Part shown: positions 6,679 to 8,255 of the stretch, one piece after another
Numbering within the stretch: position 1 is the first letter of the stretch
How the letters are laid out: each line of letters begins with the position of its first letter
Source of the DNA: an uncultured Elusimicrobia bacterium
Lineage (GTDB): Bacteria; Elusimicrobiota; Elusimicrobia; UBA1565; UBA9628
Length of the DNA: 8,255 bases
Reading direction: 5' to 3'
Assembly (NCBI GenBank): GCA_903874575.1
Contig: CAIQSZ010000374.1
Coordinates: 1-8,255 of the forward strand
Notes under the pieces: model-generated
What the model was told of the DNA's origin: nothing
Database searches by the model: none
Seen by the model: the letters and a program-made list of their open reading frames with translations, nothing else
Position numbers and translations under genes: made by a program

Positions 6679-7619
6679 AGAATTTTGACCCACGGGAGTG
6701 CCCGATCCCGGAACGGTTGAACATCGCGATCCTGCTTATCGCCGCGCCTGCGACTTGGACGCTCTTATACCTCGGGTCTCATGCGCCGTGGCCCTGGGTC
6801 TGCGCTGCCGCGCTGCTCTTTGCGTTCGTCGACTTCACCCCGTTCTCCCTGCTTCATGAGGCGGTACACGGCATCTTCTCCGCCGATCCACGGCGAAATG
6901 AAATATTCGGCGTTTTGACGGCCGCAATGTTCCCGACCTCATTCACGCTCCAACGAATTGCCCATCTCGGCCATCACCGTCGCAACCGAACAGACAAGGA
7001 ACTCTACGACTACTATCTCCCGACGCAATCAAAAGCGTTGCGGAATTTCTGGCTGTACGCGGGGAATCTATTTGGCCTCTTTTGGTTCTGCATCCCTTTC
7101 AGCACCATAGTCTATTTCACCTCTCCCTGGCTCTACACGTCGCGGGCTTTCATCGAAGGACCTGCCCGACGTCTTGGGTTCGAGCCGTATGTCGAGGAGA
7201 TCGCTCGGCACCCGAGGGGTAGAATATGGTTCGAGTGCGCGCTTGCGCTCGTCTATCAAGCGGCGGTATGGCGCTTCTTGGACCTGAATTGGCGCGGATG
7301 TCTTCTATGCTATTGGGCATTCGCCCTGCATTGGTCCGCGCTGCAATACGTTGATCACGCTTGGAGTCCCCGAGACATTATCAACGGGGCTTGGAACCTC
7401 CGTGCGACGGCTTTCGCCCGCCTCACGGCATTGAACTACCACTTTCACCTCGCGCATCACCGACTGCCGCTCGTTCCATGGAACCGATTGCCCGAGTTCG
7501 TCGACCCAGCTGAGCCTCAGCCCTCATTCTGGTCGATATATCTAAGCCTCTGGGGCGGCGTCCGGCCGGCGCCGCCGATGCTGGACCAAAATGCGCCGTC
7601 AGTTAGACTTGCGCCGTAG
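6675..7619 (+). CDS. Membrane fatty acid desaturase / hydroxylase family protein
   Basis: This 314-residue integral membrane protein shows the three histidine boxes of the di-iron desaturase superfamily. They are HEAVH (H61, H65), HLGHH (H97, H100, H101) and HLAHH (H258, H261, H262). An additional His228 in YVDHAW and His256 just before box three are further ligand candidates. Hydrophobic stretches lie at about 18-55, 73-91, 120-150 and 190-226, matching the usual four-helix arrangement with the boxes on the cytoplasmic face. Members use O2 and an electron donor to introduce double bonds or hydroxyl groups into acyl chains, or into carotenoid-like substrates. No fused ferredoxin or cytochrome b5 domain is seen. 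ATG 6675 is supported by GGAGG 5 nt upstream; the TTG at 6651 would add eight residues and lie inside the preceding gene. It ends the operon and its last 21 nt overlap the opposing gene. Its presence is the best hint of an acyl-lipid product. Confidence 0.88.
   Translation: MKNFDPRECPIPERLNIAILLIAAPATWTLLYLGSHAPWPWVCAAALLFAFVDFTPFSLLHEAVHGIFSADPRRNEIFGVLTAAMFPTSFTLQRIAHLGHHRRNRTDKELYDYYLPTQSKALRNFWLYAGNLFGLFWFCIPFSTIVYFTSPWLYTSRAFIEGPARRLGFEPYVEEIARHPRGRIWFECALALVYQAAVWRFLDLNWRGCLLCYWAFALHWSALQYVDHAWSPRDIINGAWNLRATAFARLTALNYHFHLAHHRLPLVPWNRLPEFVDPAEPQPSFWSIYLSLWGGVRPAPPMLDQNAPSVRLAP
7554..7576. repeat. Short inverted repeat near the convergent gene ends
   Basis: GGCGGCG (7554-7560) and CGCCGCC (7570-7576) can pair around a 9-nt loop that is itself nearly self-complementary (CCGGCCGG). 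It lies within the desaturase codons and just past the stop of the opposing gene. There is no T-tract on either strand, so a terminator role is only possible; it may simply be GC-rich Gly/Arg/Ala/Pro coding sequence. Confidence 0.25.
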
Positions 7620-8204
7620 GAACAGAAACGCGAGCAAAACGCCGACGACGAGCCCTCCCGCCGCGCAAAAAACGCCCACACGAATCAGCATGGACTTGGC
7701 GGCGTCGAGGATCGGGTTATCGAGGAAATTCGTTCCGATGTGCAGTGCCAGGATGCGCCACTTCTTGTCCGCGCCCTTGACCACGGTGGCGGTCCAGCGT
7801 GTCTTCATGTCGAATCGGCGACCGTCGGACAAAGCATAGTTCTCCACGCCGGAGCCGCGGACGATCCCGAACGCCTTCGTCGCATCGAGTTCCGTCAGCG
7901 CGTCGGCGTTGAGGGTGAACGTCAGGTCCTTAAGGAATCCCCCGGCACCGAACCACTTCTTAAAATACGGCGCGATCTCGCTTCGGTTCGACAGCGCTTC
8001 CTGGTTGATCGTCGTCACGCGCATATTTTCCGAGAAATAAGGCGCAAGGTCGTCGTACTTCTTGGCGTTGATCGCGTCCTGCACGCCAGCTAGAACGCCG
8101 CGCAGTTCTTCGTGGATGACGTTATCAGTCTCCTGAGCGGCGGACGCTGCAAAAGAGATACCAGCGAACGTCAGCAGAATCGCGGCAAAGACGGTTTTAA
8201 GCAT
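7599..8204 (-). CDS. Exported NTF2/SnoaL-like protein with C-terminal membrane anchor
   Basis: The 201-residue product starts with a clear signal peptide (MLKTVFAAILLTFAGISFAASA), with likely cleavage after about Ala22. Residues about 28-165 look like a small NTF2/SnoaL-type cone fold. An opening helix has VQDAINAKKYDDLAPYFSENM, followed by the alternating strands FGIVRGSGVENYALSDG, TRWTATVVKGADKKWRILALHIGTNF. The C-terminus has a hydrophobic segment at about 175-196 followed by RRKSN, which predicts a periplasmic domain anchored by one helix with a cytoplasmic basic tail. Such domains bind small ligands or act as subunits; no catalytic residue is evident. The ATG at 8204 is chosen because AGGAG lies 6 nt upstream and the signal peptide starts cleanly there. 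An in-frame ATG at 8246 would add 14 polar residues before it. It is convergent with the operon, so it is probably regulated separately and not part of the radical SAM pathway. Confidence 0.82.
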   Translation of the reverse strand: MLKTVFAAILLTFAGISFAASAAQETDNVIHEELRGVLAGVQDAINAKKYDDLAPYFSENMRVTTINQEALSNRSEIAPYFKKWFGAGGFLKDLTFTLNADALTELDATKAFGIVRGSGVENYALSDGRRFDMKTRWTATVVKGADKKWRILALHIGTNFLDNPILDAAKSMLIRVGVFCAAGGLVVGVLLAFLFLRRKSN

Positions 8205-8210
8205 GGTTTT

Positions 8211-8215
8211 CTCCT
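8211..8215 (-). promoter_or_regulatory. Shine-Dalgarno of the NTF2-like gene
   Basis: The minus strand reads AGGAG, 6 nt before ATG 8204. It selects this start over the one at 8246. Between here and the window end I see no convincing -10/-35 pair; the promoter may lie outside. Confidence 0.75.
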
Positions 8216-8255
8216 GGTTGAATCCAGAGACGGAAAGATGCCGCAACGAGCAAGC

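Noticed and set aside
8205..8246. ATG at 8246 as the start of the minus-strand gene
   Set aside because: It would put 14 polar residues before the signal peptide. AGGAG 6 nt before ATG 8204 fits better.
1..8255. Mobile elements, CRISPR array, tRNA or rRNA
   Set aside because: No transposase, terminal repeats, regularly spaced repeats or tRNA-like structure was seen. Repeated short DNA matches come from the radical SAM paralogues.

Overview
The window is a dense, GC-rich (about 60% by eye) bacterial region. It has essentially no intergenic DNA. Codon use, operon compactness and gene families fit a Pseudomonadota-type genome, possibly an alphaproteobacterium, but no marker gene is present and that placement is tentative.

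Positions 3-7619 form one plus-strand run of seven genes. In order they are: a 5'-truncated radical SAM protein (3-908); a complete radical SAM protein with an N-terminal cobalamin-binding-type domain (899-2257); a two-domain GNAT-like protein (2254-3369); two more complete radical SAM proteins with the same architecture (3366-4679 and 4682-6013); an unrecognised multi-pass membrane protein (6010-6678); and a three-histidine-box membrane fatty acid desaturase/hydroxylase (6675-7619). The junctions are overlaps of 10, 4, 4, 4 and 4 nt plus one 2-nt gap. This implies one transcript with strong translational coupling, and probably one pathway. The operon starts upstream of the window.

All four radical SAM proteins show CxxxCxxC. 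The three complete ones are clear paralogues; the truncated one is a more distant relative. In this superfamily such proteins commonly do C-methylation or other radical C-C or C-O chemistry on unactivated carbon. Four of them with an acyltransferase-like protein, a membrane protein and a desaturase suggests a multistep tailoring route. A membrane lipid or acyl-chain product is plausible, but the substrate cannot be read from the sequence.

The minus-strand gene at 7599-8204 converges on the operon and overlaps the desaturase 3' end by 21 nt. It encodes a small exported NTF2/SnoaL-like domain with a C-terminal membrane anchor, and is probably an unrelated neighbour. The last 51 bases hold its Shine-Dalgarno and 5' flank. 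There is no rRNA, tRNA, CRISPR array or insertion sequence, and no gene-free stretch over 300 bases.
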